Shown: positions 43,876 to 53,579 of the stretch, piece after piece
How the letters are laid out: every line of letters begins with the position of its first letter
Position numbering within the stretch: the first letter of the stretch is position 1
From: an uncultured Mycoplasmataceae bacterium
Lineage (GTDB): Bacteria; Bacillota_I; Bacilli_A; Mycoplasmatales; Hepatoplasmataceae
Assembly (NCBI GenBank): GCA_947330515.1
Contig: CAMZOE010000046.1
Span: forward strand, 1-53,579
DNA: 53,579 nucleotides
Reading direction: 5' to 3'
Notes under the pieces: generated by a model
The model's database searches: none
Seen by the model: the letters and a program-made list of their open reading frames with translations, nothing else
What the model was told of the DNA's origin: nothing
Position numbers and translations under genes: made by a program

Positions 43876-43887
43876 ATAATTTAAAAT

Positions 43888-43921
43888 AAAAAAATGTAAC
43901 TATTAAAGTTACATTTTTTTT
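43888..43921. terminator. Bidirectional terminator between convergent genes
   Basis: AAATGTAACT, 5-nt loop, AGTTACATTT with A- and T-runs on either side, between two convergent genes. Confidence 0.88.
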
Positions 43922-43933
43922 ATCGAAATAATA

Positions 43934-46162
43934 TTATTTGTTCCACGTTCTATTTTTTTTCTTATGTTTTGGTTTTTTTTCTTTTACCACAGATTTTTTA
44001 TTATTTTTATTACTAGTAATATTTATTAAGATATGTAAAATTTCATTACTCATTTGTTTTTTTGTAATAGTTTTATCTTTGTTATCACTTAAAAACTTAT
44101 TTATTCTAGTTGTTAAAATTCCATCTAAAAGTTTTAACTCAATTAATCTTTGTAATTCAATAGTTTGAACTGTAGAAAGTTTGTTGATTTGATTATTAAT
44201 TATTTCTTCAATATCAAAAATTTTCGGATTATTAGTTGCAATACTATGATCAACTAAATCTTCTTGAAGAATTTCAATAGTTGTTTCTTCTAGAGGATTA
44301 TTAATTTCAATAGTTTCAATACTAGGTGTTTCGATAATCTCTTCAACTACTTTTATATTTTGTTTTTCGAAATTATCAACAGAATCAACAATATCTTTTA
44401 CATTAAATTTAATTTCAATTGTAGCTTCATTTTGATCAATTGTTAAAAAATTAATTTCATATAAATTTAGATTTTTATCTTCTAAAAAATTAATTTTTGC
44501 ATTTTCTTTAACTTCAATTGGTTTAATTTTATTTTTAAATTTAATTGATTCTGTAATAATTTTTTCCATCACTTCACGAAGTTTTTTAATTGTTTCTTCT
44601 TTAGAATAATTAAATGTTTTAGAAGCTTTTTCTTTAACTGTTGTTTTAGTGTGATCATATGTTTTAGAAACTTTTTCTTTAACTATTGTTTTAGTATGAT
44701 CATATGTTTTAGAAACTTTTTCTTTAACAGCAGTTTTAGTGTGATCATATGTTTTGGAAATCTTAGATTTTATATTTTCTTTTGCATCATCATATTTTTT
44801 TGCTATTTTATTTTTTGATTTTTTTTCATCACTGGAAATACTTTTATTTACTTCTTGAATAATTGCTTCTTCAGTAAGATCAAAAGAATCTTGTTCTTTG
44901 ATTCCACTAGCAATATCAATAATTGTTTCTTCAATAGCTTCATCAAAATCTAATTTCTCTAAAGAAGCAAAAAATTCTTCCTTCTTATCTTTTTTTGTTT
45001 TATCTTTTTTATTTAAGAAAAAGTTTGGAACTGTGGATTCTATGAATGAATATAATGTTTTTACTTTTTCAATCTCTAAAGATTCTAAAGAAAATTTAGA
45101 TTCTAAAGCAAAAAGTTGACTAAGTTTAATAGAAGGAGTGAATTTTGTATATTCTATATTATTTTTATTTAATAATGAAACAAACTCTTCATATTTATCT
45201 TTTTTAAGATCCTTTTTAGAAAAAACTACTCTCATTTTATAATTGAAATTTAATTTAATAAAATACTTAAATAGTTCATTAAGTTCATTTATTTCATCAA
45301 TATAATATGTTGAAATATTATGATTAAATTTTGTATCAATTAAATACTTTGTACGTTTATCAGTAACAAAAATAATTTTTTTAGGACTCATAAAATTAAT
45401 ATTATAAAATGATAAAAGAAAAAAAATTGCCTTTCGATAATTAATTTTACTTTTATTAATTTTTTCTAAATCTTTTTTAAAGCTATGAATTACAACTTCA
45501 TTATGTTTATTTCTATATGACTTATAAAAATTTCAATAATCTTTTTCACTAATTAATAAAGTTGATGATGATTTTACATTAATTAAAATTGTTAAAAAAG
45601 AATATTTTTTTAAAAGTAATAATTCTTTTTTTATTTCATCAGACAAAGAGTGATTTTGAAATAACTCAAAATCATTAATAAATAAAAGAATTGGTGCTTC
45701 AAGTTCTTTTTTATTATCTTCTAATAATCTATTAAGTAATTTAAAAAAAAGTAAAATTCTATATTCGTGAGAAAGATTATTTTCCTTATTTTGAAATCTT
45801 ATTGAAAAATCAAAATCATATTCAATTGCCTCTTCAGTGGTAGGTAATAAATTATTTAAAAAAATCTTAGCATACTCACTAATTTTTTTATTTTCTTGAA
45901 CATCTTGAACTTCAAAACCTTCTAAAATTGACTTTGTTAATCCTAAATCTCTAAAAATTCTACTTGAAAAAGGGAAGTTTTTTTTTGAAATAAAATCGCC
46001 CAATGATAAAGAATAAACTTTATATTTAGAATTCATTCTCATATGATTAATAATTAATTTAAAATCATGTTTTTCACTTGTATAAATAAAATTTAGCCTA
46101 TCCATGTGATCTATGATTTTTATATTTTCTTTCTTAATTAGTTTATTTTTATATGCAAACAT
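43934..46162 (-). CDS. 742-residue protein of unknown function with internal helical repeats
   Basis: Track ORFs 45533-46162 and 43934-45391 are one frame joined by TGA(Trp) and 47 open codons. Residues 1-250 are globular with AIEYDFDFSIRF, a helix pair (EYRILLFFKLLNRLL) and a strand APILLFINDFELF, loosely like the C-terminal layout of Csn2 proteins but without cas neighbours. Residues 260-370 form a second alpha/beta part (KKIIFVTDKRTKYLI). Then acidic helices, three copies of the 15-residue unit SKTYDHTKTTVKEKV (late-embryogenesis-abundant-like amphipathic pattern), and a Lys-rich C-terminus. No signal peptide. About 90 nt after rpmA, with no clear terminator between. Function not assigned. 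Confidence 0.65.
44621..44755 (-). repeat. Three 45-bp tandem repeats
   Basis: Three contiguous 45-nt units (44621-44665, 44666-44710, 44711-44755), a few mismatches each, encoding the SKTYDHTKT-type 15-residue unit. Confidence 0.9.
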
Positions 46163-46250
46163 TCTTTCCTTCTTTTTTCTGTTTTAACTTATTTTTTGTT
46201 TTAAATAAAAAAAAATTATCTCCATAAATATTATAGGGATAATTTAAAAA

Positions 46251-46535
46251 CTATTCAGTAATAATACTTACTTGTTTTTTTCCTCTTTTAGATGAGTATT
46301 TAACAATACCTGCTTCTAAAGCATATAAAGTATCATCATTTCCACGACCAACATTTTTACCTGGGTGAATTTTAGTTCCACGTTGTCTAAAGATAATCAT
46401 TCCCGCTTTAGCAACTTGTCCATCTGATAATTTTTGCCCTAATCTTTTTGATGCAGAATCTCTTCCATTTTTTGAAGAACCTACTCCTTTTTTATGAGCA
46501 AAAAATTGAATATCAAGTTTAAAATTAAACATCAT
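46251..46535 (-). CDS. rpmA: 50S ribosomal protein L27
   Basis: 94 residues. The N-terminus [20 protein letters not shown] is the Firmicute/mollicute form with a removable extension; cleavage after FF by the Prp protease, encoded next to it, exposes AHKKG, which reaches the peptidyl-transferase centre. The rest ([15 protein letters not shown]) is typical. Last gene of rplU-prp-rpmA. Confidence 0.97.
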   Translation of the reverse strand: MMFNFKLDIQFFAHKKGVGSSKNGRDSASKRLGQKLSDGQVAKAGMIIFRQRGTKIHPGKNVGRGNDDTLYALEAGIVKYSSKRGKKQVSIITE

Positions 46536-46539
46536 TTTT

Positions 46540-46857
46540 CTATTTTTCCTTTATGTATATTTTAATATGGTTTGGATACGCTTCTTGCATTGTTCTTAAT
46601 TGAACAAATAAGGTATCTAAAATTATATTAATAGTGTTATTGCTTGAATTAGTTTCGATAATAATTAAATTATCTTCAACAATTAATTCTCCATCAATAT
46701 TTTCTTGATCTAATTTATTTAAAATACCAAAAGTAATACTACTTACACCAGCACATACAACATCATATTCTTCATTATTTGAACGATGATTTGCATGACC
46801 AGTAATATTGATAGTTTTATAAAAATCATTCTCTTTTAGAAAATTAATTTTAATCAT
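46540..46857 (-). CDS. prp: Ribosomal-processing cysteine protease Prp
   Basis: 105 residues. Conserved [24 protein letters not shown] holds the catalytic His (GHA) and Cys (VCAGVS). Prp removes the N-terminal extension of L27, which is present in the next gene. ATG overlaps the rplU stop (TAATG); 4 nt before rpmA. Confidence 0.95.
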   Translation of the reverse strand: MIKINFLKENDFYKTINITGHANHRSNNEEYDVVCAGVSSITFGILNKLDQENIDGELIVEDNLIIIETNSSNNTINIILDTLFVQLRTMQEAYPNHIKIYIKEK

Positions 46858-47171
46858 TAGGCAACGATTTTATTGATCATTAATCTTGTATAAGGTTGTC
46901 TATGACCTTGTTTTCTTTTTCAATTAGATTTTTGTTTAGTTCTTAAGATAACGATTTTTTTAGCTCTTCCTTGCTTTTCAACTGTTGCTTCTACTTTAAC
47001 ATTATCAAGATAAGGTTTTCCAATGTGTAATTTTTTACCATCGTAAAATGCAAGTACTTTATCCAAAACAATTGCTTCAGATACTTCATTATTTAATTTT
47101 TCTGTTCAAATCGGTTCACCTTCAAATACTTTAATTTGTTTTCCACCGATTTCGATAATTGCGTATGTCAT
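46857..47171 (-). CDS. rplU: 50S ribosomal protein L21
   Basis: 104 residues, not in the track because of TGA codons. MTYAIIEIGGKQIKVFEGE and the C-terminal KKKQGHRQPYTRLMI are conserved L21 blocks. Binds 23S rRNA. Strong GGAGGAATAATG start; leader hairpin upstream. Confidence 0.96.
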
Positions 47172-47172
47172 T

Positions 47173-47265
47173 ATTCCTCCGTTTATTTAAATTTGCACGA
47201 CACACTAGAAAAAGGTACAAAATTGTTTACAACCTTTTCTAAGTGGTTCAATGACTAATTTTTCT
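47173..47265 (-). ncRNA. L21-type ribosomal protein leader
   Basis: In the rplU leader a stem AGAAAAGGTTGTA.../...ACCTTTTTCT stands between CCACTT and TAGTGTGTCGTGC, upstream of the GGAGG site. Position and the stem fit the autoregulatory rplU leader described in Firmicutes; the match is by memory and not by covariance model. Confidence 0.55.
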
Positions 47266-47304
47266 TAAAATTATCTTTCAAAAAATTATAACAAATCTAC
47301 CTTA

Positions 47305-47356
47305 TATAAAAAAACTATTTCTTTGTTATCATGAGAATTGAAATAAAGAAATAGTT
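47305..47356 (-). terminator. Terminator after greA
   Basis: AACTATTTCTTT/AAAGAAATAGTT with a 20-nt loop and, on the minus strand, TTTTTTT following; 13 nt after the greA stop. Confidence 0.75.
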
Positions 47357-47368
47357 AATTAATAAAGA

Positions 47369-47863
47369 TTATTGAATTTTTAAAATTTTAATTTTTGAGA
47401 TATTATTGTTAGTTTCAATTTCAATAACATCACCAACTTTTTTACCAAGCATAGCTTTTCCAATTGGAGAATTAACTGCAATATTAATTACCTCACTAAA
47501 AGGATCAATTTCAATTGGAGATGAAACTAATTTAATAATTTTAGTTTCTTTTAAATTATCATCTTCAAATGAAACAACATTAGAAATCTCAATAATATCA
47601 TTATTGACACTTTTAATTTCCTCTACATTAATTAAAATAGTTTCAATTTTAGCAATTTCTGATTCTATTTCTGCTTGTTTTTCTCTTGCAGAATCATAAT
47701 CAGCATTTTCACTTAAATCACCTTGTTTTCTTGCTTCAGATAATTCTTTTAAAACTTCAGGTCTTACAATATTAATTAACTTATCAAGTTTTAATTTCAA
47801 ACCATCAATTGCTTCTTTTGTCATGAAGATTTTTTCTTCATTATGATTATTATTACTTACCAT
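47369..47863 (-). CDS. greA: Transcription elongation factor GreA
   Basis: 164 residues. Coiled-coil tip ELSEARKQGDLSENADYDSAREKQ with the acidic residues inserted into the RNA polymerase channel to stimulate transcript cleavage; C-terminal FKBP-like domain with SPIGKAMLGKKVGDVIEIE. GAGGAAATTT ribosome-binding site. Downstream of udk, as in Bacillus. Confidence 0.97.
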   Translation of the reverse strand: MVSNNNHNEEKIFMTKEAIDGLKLKLDKLINIVRPEVLKELSEARKQGDLSENADYDSAREKQAEIESEIAKIETILINVEEIKSVNNDIIEISNVVSFEDDNLKETKIIKLVSSPIEIDPFSEVINIAVNSPIGKAMLGKKVGDVIEIETNNNISKIKILKIQ

Positions 47864-47911
47864 AGTTAAATTTCCTCGTTTTCAACATTAATTATACCCT
47901 AAAAAAAAGGG

Positions 47912-48568
47912 TTATTTTTCACAAAGACTCTTATCGTTGATAATACTATCTTTAATTAGTTCAATTATTTTTTGATTAAAATTTGGTTTAATTTGATTAT
48001 TAGTAGAGATGATTAAATCAGAAATATGTTTTTTTGGTTCAATAAAAATATTATGCATATCTCTAATTTGCTTTTCTCAAATATCTAAAAATTTTTCCGA
48101 ATCAAATTCTCCATAAATTGCACTATCACGTTTTATTCTTCTAATTAAACGAATATCCGCATCTGCATGAACATAAATTTTTAAATCAGCTTTTTCATTA
48201 AGTTCTTCATCATATAAAGCATGAATTCCTTCAATGATAGTTATTTCATCAGAATTATAAATAGTAAATTCTGTTTTAGAGTATTCATTAGTATTATAAA
48301 TAAATTTACTTTTTTTAATAACTTCTCCATTTTCAAGTTGTTTTAGATGTTTTTTTAACAATTGAAAATTAATAGTACTTGGATGATCTCAATTTATCTC
48401 TTCTTCATTTTTTACATTAAATTTTTCTTTTAAAACAGAAAAAGGAAAATAATAATCATCTAATTGAATCAAATTAATTTTTTTTTCTTTATTAATTGAT
48501 TCCCAAATATTTTTTGCTATTGTAGTTTTTCCAGATGCCGTCCCTCCAGCAATTAAATAAAGGTTCAT
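47912..48568 (-). CDS. udk: Uridine kinase
   Basis: 218 residues; the track shows only the middle. Walker A IAGGTASGKTTIA, QLDDYYFP, NWDHPSTINF, ITIIEGIHALYDEEL, and RRIKRDSAIYGE are all conserved udk blocks. It phosphorylates uridine and cytidine with ATP or GTP for pyrimidine salvage. ATG overlaps the preceding stop (TAATG). Confidence 0.93.
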
Positions 48569-48951
48569 TATTTTAATTGAACCTTTTTTATTGAAATTTT
48601 ATCATTTTTTGTTTCAAAAATATAAATAACATTGTCTTCATTGTCTTCTAAAGTTATATCTTCTTCTGTTATTTCTTCTTTTGAATAAGTACCAAGATAG
48701 TCATCTTCTTCTTCAACGATTTCTTTTGATGCAACATCAATAATCTTTTTCTCTAATGTCGATATATTTGCATCTTCTTCACCAACAACATTAGATGAAG
48801 TACCTTTAGCAATTTCCTCTTCATCAATTTGCTTACGTAATTTTCTTACATATATATTGATTCCAATTAAAATAATAAAAACAATGATTGAAACTCCAAT
48901 TACTGATCACACTAAAGCATCAGTTAATGTGGAACCTAAAATATTGAACAT
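48568..48951 (-). CDS. Single-span membrane protein with acidic cytoplasmic tail
   Basis: 127 residues, missed by the track because of TGA codons. N-terminal membrane helix (LVWSVIGVSIIVFIILIGINIYV), then an acidic tail (KEIVEEEDDYLGTYSKEEITEEDITLEDNE, abridged to its central part). Strong GGAG site; coupled to udk. Sits between ruvX and udk. Role unknown. Confidence 0.7.
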
Positions 48952-48978
48952 TCTTTTTTTCTCCTTATAATATTATAT

Positions 48979-49377
48979 TTAAAAACTAAGATAATCTGTT
49001 AACAAAACTCAAGCAGCAACTAAATCTTTGTTTTCTTTTAATTTTTTTTTATCTTTTGTGTTAATTAATTCTTTTGCACGTTGAGTGCTAAAACGTTCAT
49101 CAACTCTTTCTACTTTTACTTTTTCTTTTAAACTTTTTTCAAACTTTTTAATGAAAGTTGTAATTGTAGCTTCTTCTCCAGAGGTTTTCAATGGAAAACC
49201 TAACAAAATCTTTTCTACTTGATATTCTTGAAGAAGATAATCCATTTTGATTAATGGTGCATTTAAATCACCTTCTTCAAACAAAAAATTTTCTAATGGA
49301 ATAGCAATAATTTGATTTTCATCACTAATAGCAATTCCTAAGGATTTAATTCCTAAATCTAATGCTATAATTCTCAT
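48979..49377 (-). CDS. ruvX: RuvX/YqgF family nuclease (pre-16S rRNA processing or Holliday junction resolvase-like)
   Basis: 132 residues; the track ends at a TGA(Trp), and ten residues follow. RNase H-like fold with catalytic Asp in [28 protein letters not shown], and VDERFSTQRAKEL, and the final Asp in KDLVAAWVLLTDYL shifted as usual. The ATG lies inside alaS: overlap of 13 nt. Follows alaS as in many Firmicutes. Confidence 0.92.
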
Positions 49378-52088
49378 TTTTCTTCAATGAATTTTAAAAT
49401 CATTGCTTTTTCTCCTCTAAATTGGAAGTATTTTCTTGATCCACCACCAACAATATTATTTTCTTTTAAATATTCTTTATGTTCCTTAACATTAAAAACA
49501 AAATCATTATTAATAATAAAGGTAACTACTGAAATATCTTCGTTAGTTAAATTGTTAATTAATGCAAAAGTTTTACTTTTCGGATTAGTTTCAAAAGAAA
49601 TAAACGCTTTAGAAAAAATAGAAAAGAAAGATTTGGATAAATCATTAAAACTATAAAGTTTTTTTTCATCAGAAAGTAAATATTTAGAAACCTCAATTAA
49701 ACTTTGATTAAATTGTTGTTTTAATGAATTCAATAAAGTTTTAAAGAAATCTGTTAATTTTAAATTTAAGGAAGCAATTTGTTTTGAACTTTTTAATTCA
49801 AGACTATCTAACTTTTCTTTTTCTTCTTCCAAGAAAGTTTTGTAATTTAAACTATATTCAAAATTTGGTTGTATTTTAGAAAAATCTTGATGATAACGTA
49901 ATCATTCATTAATGATATCTTCACTTTTAGTTGTAAATTCATCTTGAAATTCTTTTTTCTTATCAAGAAAAAAGTTTTCAATATTTCTTTTTCCTGTTTT
50001 TCCAGTTAATCGATAAATTCCTGAACCTTTATATTCAAGATTAGTAATTGATAATTGTTCTAATGATGACGTTTTTGATACATGAGTTCCACCACATAAA
50101 GAAATATCAATTCCAGGAAAATCAACCACTCTTACTTGATCAGAATATTTAATGTTATCTAAAAATTTTGCTCCATTAGTTTTCGCTTCTTCTTGAGAAG
50201 TAATATAAATTTTTGAATTAATATCTTCTTGAATTCATTGATTAATGAGTACTTCTGCTTCTCATATTAATGGTAAGCTAATTTTTTGAGAATAAAAAAA
50301 ATCAAATCTAAAATACTCACTAGTTATTTTAGAACCCCGTTGAGGAAGTTCTGTTTTTGTTAGTTTTTCTAAAGCAGCAAAAGTTAAATGTACCGCAGAA
50401 TGATTATTGGTAATATTCAAACGTTTATCTTTTGTAACTAATAATCTATATTTTTCACCAATAATAAATGTTTCATTAAATTGTTTATCTAAAACATGAA
50501 TGATTACATTATTAATATTTTTTTGAACATCTAAAACTTTTTTATTATTAATTGTTCCTTGATCTGCCACTTGGCCACCAGATTCATAATAAAAAGGAGT
50601 TGCTTCAAAAACAAGGAGAAGATAATTATTTTTAATAGTTTTATCAATCAATACTGATGAAAGTTCTAATTTATCATATGCATGAAAAATAGTTGGTTGT
50701 AAATTATCAAATAAAATCTCTTGTTTATTCATAGCTTTAGTTCCTTTTTTAGAACCTCTTGATAATTCTTGAAACTCTTTAAATAATTTTTGAAAACCTT
50801 CTTCATCAAAAGGAAGATTTAATTTTTTTAGTTGTTCTTGGATAACTTCTTTAGGAAGTCCATAAGTTTCAAAAAGTTTAAATACAAAACCAATATCAAT
50901 TTGATCACCGTTTATAAGTTTATTAATATTTTTTGTTAAATATTCAATTCCTTTTCCTAAAGAATTTTTAAATTGATTTTCTTCAGAAACAAGTGTTCTT
51001 AAAATCATATCTTGATTTTTTTCTAAATTAGGATAAACTGATTTCAATGAAAGAATAACTTCTTTAGCAAGTGAACTTAAAATATTTTCTTCGATTCCTA
51101 ATGAAGAAAGATTTTGAATTGCTTTTCGTAATAGTTTTCTAAGAACATATCCTCTACCAGCATTTGAAGGTAAAGCACCATCGCTCATAGCAATAGTAAT
51201 AGTTCTAGTAAAATCTGCAACTGATTTAAAATAATAATTAATTTCTTGTTGCTCTTGAGACAATTCTTTATTAGTAAAATAATTTGATTCATATTTATAT
51301 TTATTAGTATATGTTTGAATTTTATTAATTATTGGTAAGAATAAATCGGTTTCAAAGTTTGATGGAGTATTTTGAAGAATTGAAAGAATACGTTCAAATC
51401 CAGCTCCAGTATCAATATTTTTTTGTGGTAAATCATTATAATTATTTTTACCATCATTATTAAATTTACTTAAAACTATATTTCATATTTCAATAAAACG
51501 ATCATTTTCTAAATCTTCTTTAATTAACTCTTTACCTCTTTGATCATATTCTTCACCACGATCAAAAAAGATTTCTGTATTTGGACCACAAGGACCTAAA
51601 CCAACATCTCAAAAATTTGTTTTTTTACTTAATTTAAAAAGATGACTTTCCTTTATTCCTAAATTTAACCAATTATTGTATGTTTCATTGTCTTCTTCAT
51701 GAACAGTAATGTAAAGTTTATCTGGATTCATATCAAGTCATTTTTTACTTGTTAAAAACTCTCAAGCAAAAATAGTAGCTTCTTTGGAAAAATAATCTCC
51801 AATAGAAAAATTTCCTAACATTTCAAAAAATGAATGATGTCTTGAAGTTCTTCCAACATTATCAATATCATTTGTTCTAATAGATTTTTGACAACTAACT
51901 AATCTTTTTGAAGGTGGAACTTCTTTACCCTCAAAATATTTTTTTAAAGTTGCAACTCCTGAATTAATTCACAATAAAGATTCATCATTTAATGGAACTA
52001 AAGAAGAAGAAGGTAAGAGATAATGATTTTTTGATTTAAAATAATCCAATCACATCTCCCTTAATTGTTTCGAATTTAATTTTTTCAT
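49365..52088 (-). CDS. alaS: Alanyl-tRNA synthetase
   Basis: 907 residues joining three track ORFs and a long TGA-split N-terminus. Catalytic core: [44 protein letters not shown] and [11 protein letters not shown]. Editing domain: [13 protein letters not shown] (HxxxH) and [16 protein letters not shown] (zinc ligand Cys). C-Ala domain ends in [14 protein letters not shown]. The last three codons are TGA(Trp)-Glu-Leu followed by TAG, and overlap ruvX. Charges tRNA-Ala. Good ATG; no strong ribosome-binding site seen. Confidence 0.97.
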
Positions 52089-52143
52089 ATTTAAATTATA
52101 TAAAATACTTTCCTTTTATATTAAATAATAATATTAATACAAT

Positions 52144-52173
52144 AAAAAAAGAAACATTTAAGTTTCTTTTTTT
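52144..52173. terminator. Terminator after the J-domain protein gene
   Basis: AAAAAAGAAAC-ATTTAA-GTTTCTTTTTTT, about 35 nt after the minus-strand stop and 60 nt before alaS. Confidence 0.82.
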
Positions 52174-52205
52174 ATTGATCACCAAAAATAATACAAATTA
52201 TTTTT

Positions 52206-52940
52206 TTATGAAATCGCTTCATAAGCTTTTTTAATTCTTATAAAACTTTCCATTGCGTCGGGTGCTTTATTAAGATCTGGATGATATCTTTTTGCCATAT
52301 TTCTATATGCATCTTTAATCTCTTTTGAATAATAATCAATTTGATTATCATTAATATGCGATAAACCAAGTAAATCTAATGATTCTCTTGCAATAGAAGT
52401 TGTTCTTGGATTTAAATGATAATAATCAGAATCTTCATCAGTTGTTGAAGAACTATATGCTTCTTTATATCCATCATACATTGAATCGTAATCATGATAA
52501 TCAGAATCATTTGAATAACTTGATTCATATTCTACTTCTTGATGAGTTTCTTCATAATTACTATAATCATAATCACTATAATCACTATTACTATAATCAT
52601 AATCACTATAACTTTGGTCATCATATTCATAACTTTGGTCATTATAACTTTGGTCATCATATTCATAACTTTGATCACTATAACTTCAATCACTATAACT
52701 TTGACTTACATTATCATTAAATCCCTGATTGTTATAACTTTGATCGTAACTACTAGCATAATTATTACTACTATAATTATTACTATATTTTGGTGAAGTT
52801 TGATTATTTTTTTGTCCTGCTGTTTGTGAAGAAACTTTTGTTGGTGATTTTGTTCTTTTTTTGTTCATAGTTCTTTTTCTAAGTTTTTCTTCTTTTTTTA
52901 ATTGTTTTTGTAATTTTTTCGTACTTTTTGTTTTAGTCAT
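52206..52940 (-). CDS. J-domain protein with long Tyr/Ser/Asp/Asn/Gln-rich region
   Basis: 244 residues joining ORFs 52686-52940 and 52206-52481 through TGA(Trp). Residues 1-40 are strongly basic, about 45-155 are low complexity with repeats (SYEYDDQSYNDQSY, SDYDYSNSDYSDYD), and 175-244 form a C-terminal J domain: LDLLGLSHINDNQIDYYSKE, AYRNMAKRYHPDLNK with intact HPD, and FIRIKKAYEAIS. J proteins stimulate DnaK ATPase. The usual order (J domain first) is reversed and no G/F or zinc region is present. The disordered segment looks prion-like or prone to phase separation. GAGGTTATAA site. Plus-strand ORFs here are shadows. Confidence 0.85.
52612..52690 (-). repeat. Short imperfect repeats in the low-complexity region
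   Basis: AACTTTGGTCATCATATTCAT and AACTTTGGTCATTAT alternate here, encoding the SYEYDDQSYNDQ repeats; prone to slippage. Confidence 0.7.
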
Positions 52941-53246
52941 TTATAACCTCAATCTGTTTTTACCAAATATAAAAAAAATCTATGTTTTGTATTCGTAATT
53001 AATATTATTATAAGTAATAAAAAATGATAAAATTTTTTTTACTTATAATTTTTCACTTGATAAATTGGAATATATTTATAATATAAAATATCAATAAATA
53101 TATTTACCAAAATAAAGTGTATATTGTTATTATTATAACAAAATATTATTTTATCAATAATTAAATATGTTAAAAAAATAAAAATAAATATGTACAATAA
53201 GTATATAAATTAATTATATTAAATAATGTTAAAAGAAAGTAAAAAA
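52941..53246. other. AT-rich intergenic region between divergent genes
   Basis: About 305 nt, extremely AT-rich. TATAAT-like hexamers occur on both strands (plus: AATTATATT near 53211; minus: TATATTTGG near 52965), which would serve the divergent genes. No ORF and no strong hairpin seen. Confidence 0.4.
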
Positions 53247-53567
53247 ATGAATAAAAATAAAATAATTATTAAAATAATGGTATTTATTACTTTAATGTTT
53301 GCAATATTTCCAACCTATAACTTAATAAATTATTTATGAAAATTTTTTAATGGGGATTTATTTTTTAATGATAAAAAAGATTATTTTTATCTAGCGATAG
53401 CTTTTATAGAAATTTTATTATTTAGTTTATTTTGAATAAATATTGGATTAATCCTTGTAGGAAGAAAAGATTTAAAATGAAATTTTGTAGTTATAACTCT
53501 TTTTTGTACTATCTTTATAGGAAGTATTTTTTTATTTATTGGAAAACTATTTAATAAAGAAGAATAA
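53247..53567 (+). CDS. Small three- to four-helix membrane protein
   Basis: 106 residues, not in the track because of TGA codons. Hydrophobic segments IIKIMVFITLMFAIFPTY, YLAIAFIEILLFSLFWINIGLIL (two helices) and VVITLFCTIFIGSIFLFIG. Weak AAAGAAAG ribosome-binding site. No family recognised; downstream context is outside the window. Confidence 0.6.
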
Positions 53568-53579
53568 AGATTACAATTT

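Noticed and set aside
52400-52796. Plus-strand ORFs rich in His/Asn/Tyr and Ile/Thr
   Set aside because: They are shadows of the low-complexity part of the minus-strand J-domain gene; their composition follows from the repeats read in reverse.

Overview
The window is a very AT-rich chromosomal segment of a mollicute (Mycoplasma/Spiroplasma-like). The decisive sign is that TGA is read as tryptophan. Nearly every long gene is cut into several pieces in the supplied TGA-stop ORF track, and the pieces rejoin in one frame when TGA is Trp (alaS, dinB, the VirB4-like ATPase, the nucleoside ABC transporter). All coordinates below are for the rejoined genes. The genus cannot be fixed from the sequence alone. 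No tRNA, rRNA, CRISPR array, relaxase or integrase was seen.

Layout. 1-1.6 kb: an IS3-type transposase tail, a hairpin-rich gap, and a decayed membrane-protein gene. 1.6-5.6 kb: two tandem, translationally coupled surface proteins with a signal peptide, a predicted beta-helix-like ectodomain, one C-terminal membrane helix and a short cytoplasmic tail; one tail looks like a J domain that has lost HPD. 5.8-8.7 kb: an AbiH-family abortive-infection protein and a small UvrD-like helicase. 8.8-9.7 kb: dgkA and ybeY. 9.8-19.5 kb: a mixed block with yigZ, a VirD4/TraG-like coupling ATPase, small membrane proteins, a YczE-like and a Pr6Pr-like membrane protein, dinB, an orphan ABC-2-like permease, and plsY fused to a long C-terminal domain. 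19.5-21.6 kb: recO, era, cdd. 21.7-28.7 kb: a conjugation-type module (VirB4-like ATPase, VirB6-like polytopic protein, pilin-like small protein, large anchored surface protein) resembling the transfer genes of mycoplasmal ICEs. 29-33.3 kb: an APC amino-acid permease, an acidic low-complexity protein and a HAD phosphatase. 33.3-41.6 kb: a nucleoside-type ABC uptake operon (ATPase, two permeases, two BMP-family binding proteins) with an unusual membrane/NERD-like protein between the binding proteins. 41.6-46.2 kb: a YitT-family protein, a repeat-bearing membrane-anchored protein, and a 742-residue protein of unknown function with internal repeats. 46.2-52.1 kb: conserved housekeeping genes rpmA, prp, rplU with an L21-type leader, greA, udk, a small membrane protein, ruvX and alaS. 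52.2-53.6 kb: a J-domain protein with a long Tyr/Ser/Asp/Asn/Gln-rich region, and a small membrane protein.

How it fits together. The housekeeping genes form tight operons with 1-nt TAATG overlaps. The usual Firmicute cluster ybeY-dgkA-cdd-era-recO is present but split and reordered: cdd-era-recO sits next to the VirB4-side transfer genes, and ybeY-dgkA sits near the VirD4-like gene. This suggests that a mobile conjugative element was involved in rearranging the region and left a transfer apparatus without visible relaxase or integrase. The points most worth following are the two J-domain oddities, the PlsY fusion, the AbiH/helicase pair, the 742-aa repeat protein and a putative small RNA near 41.7 kb.
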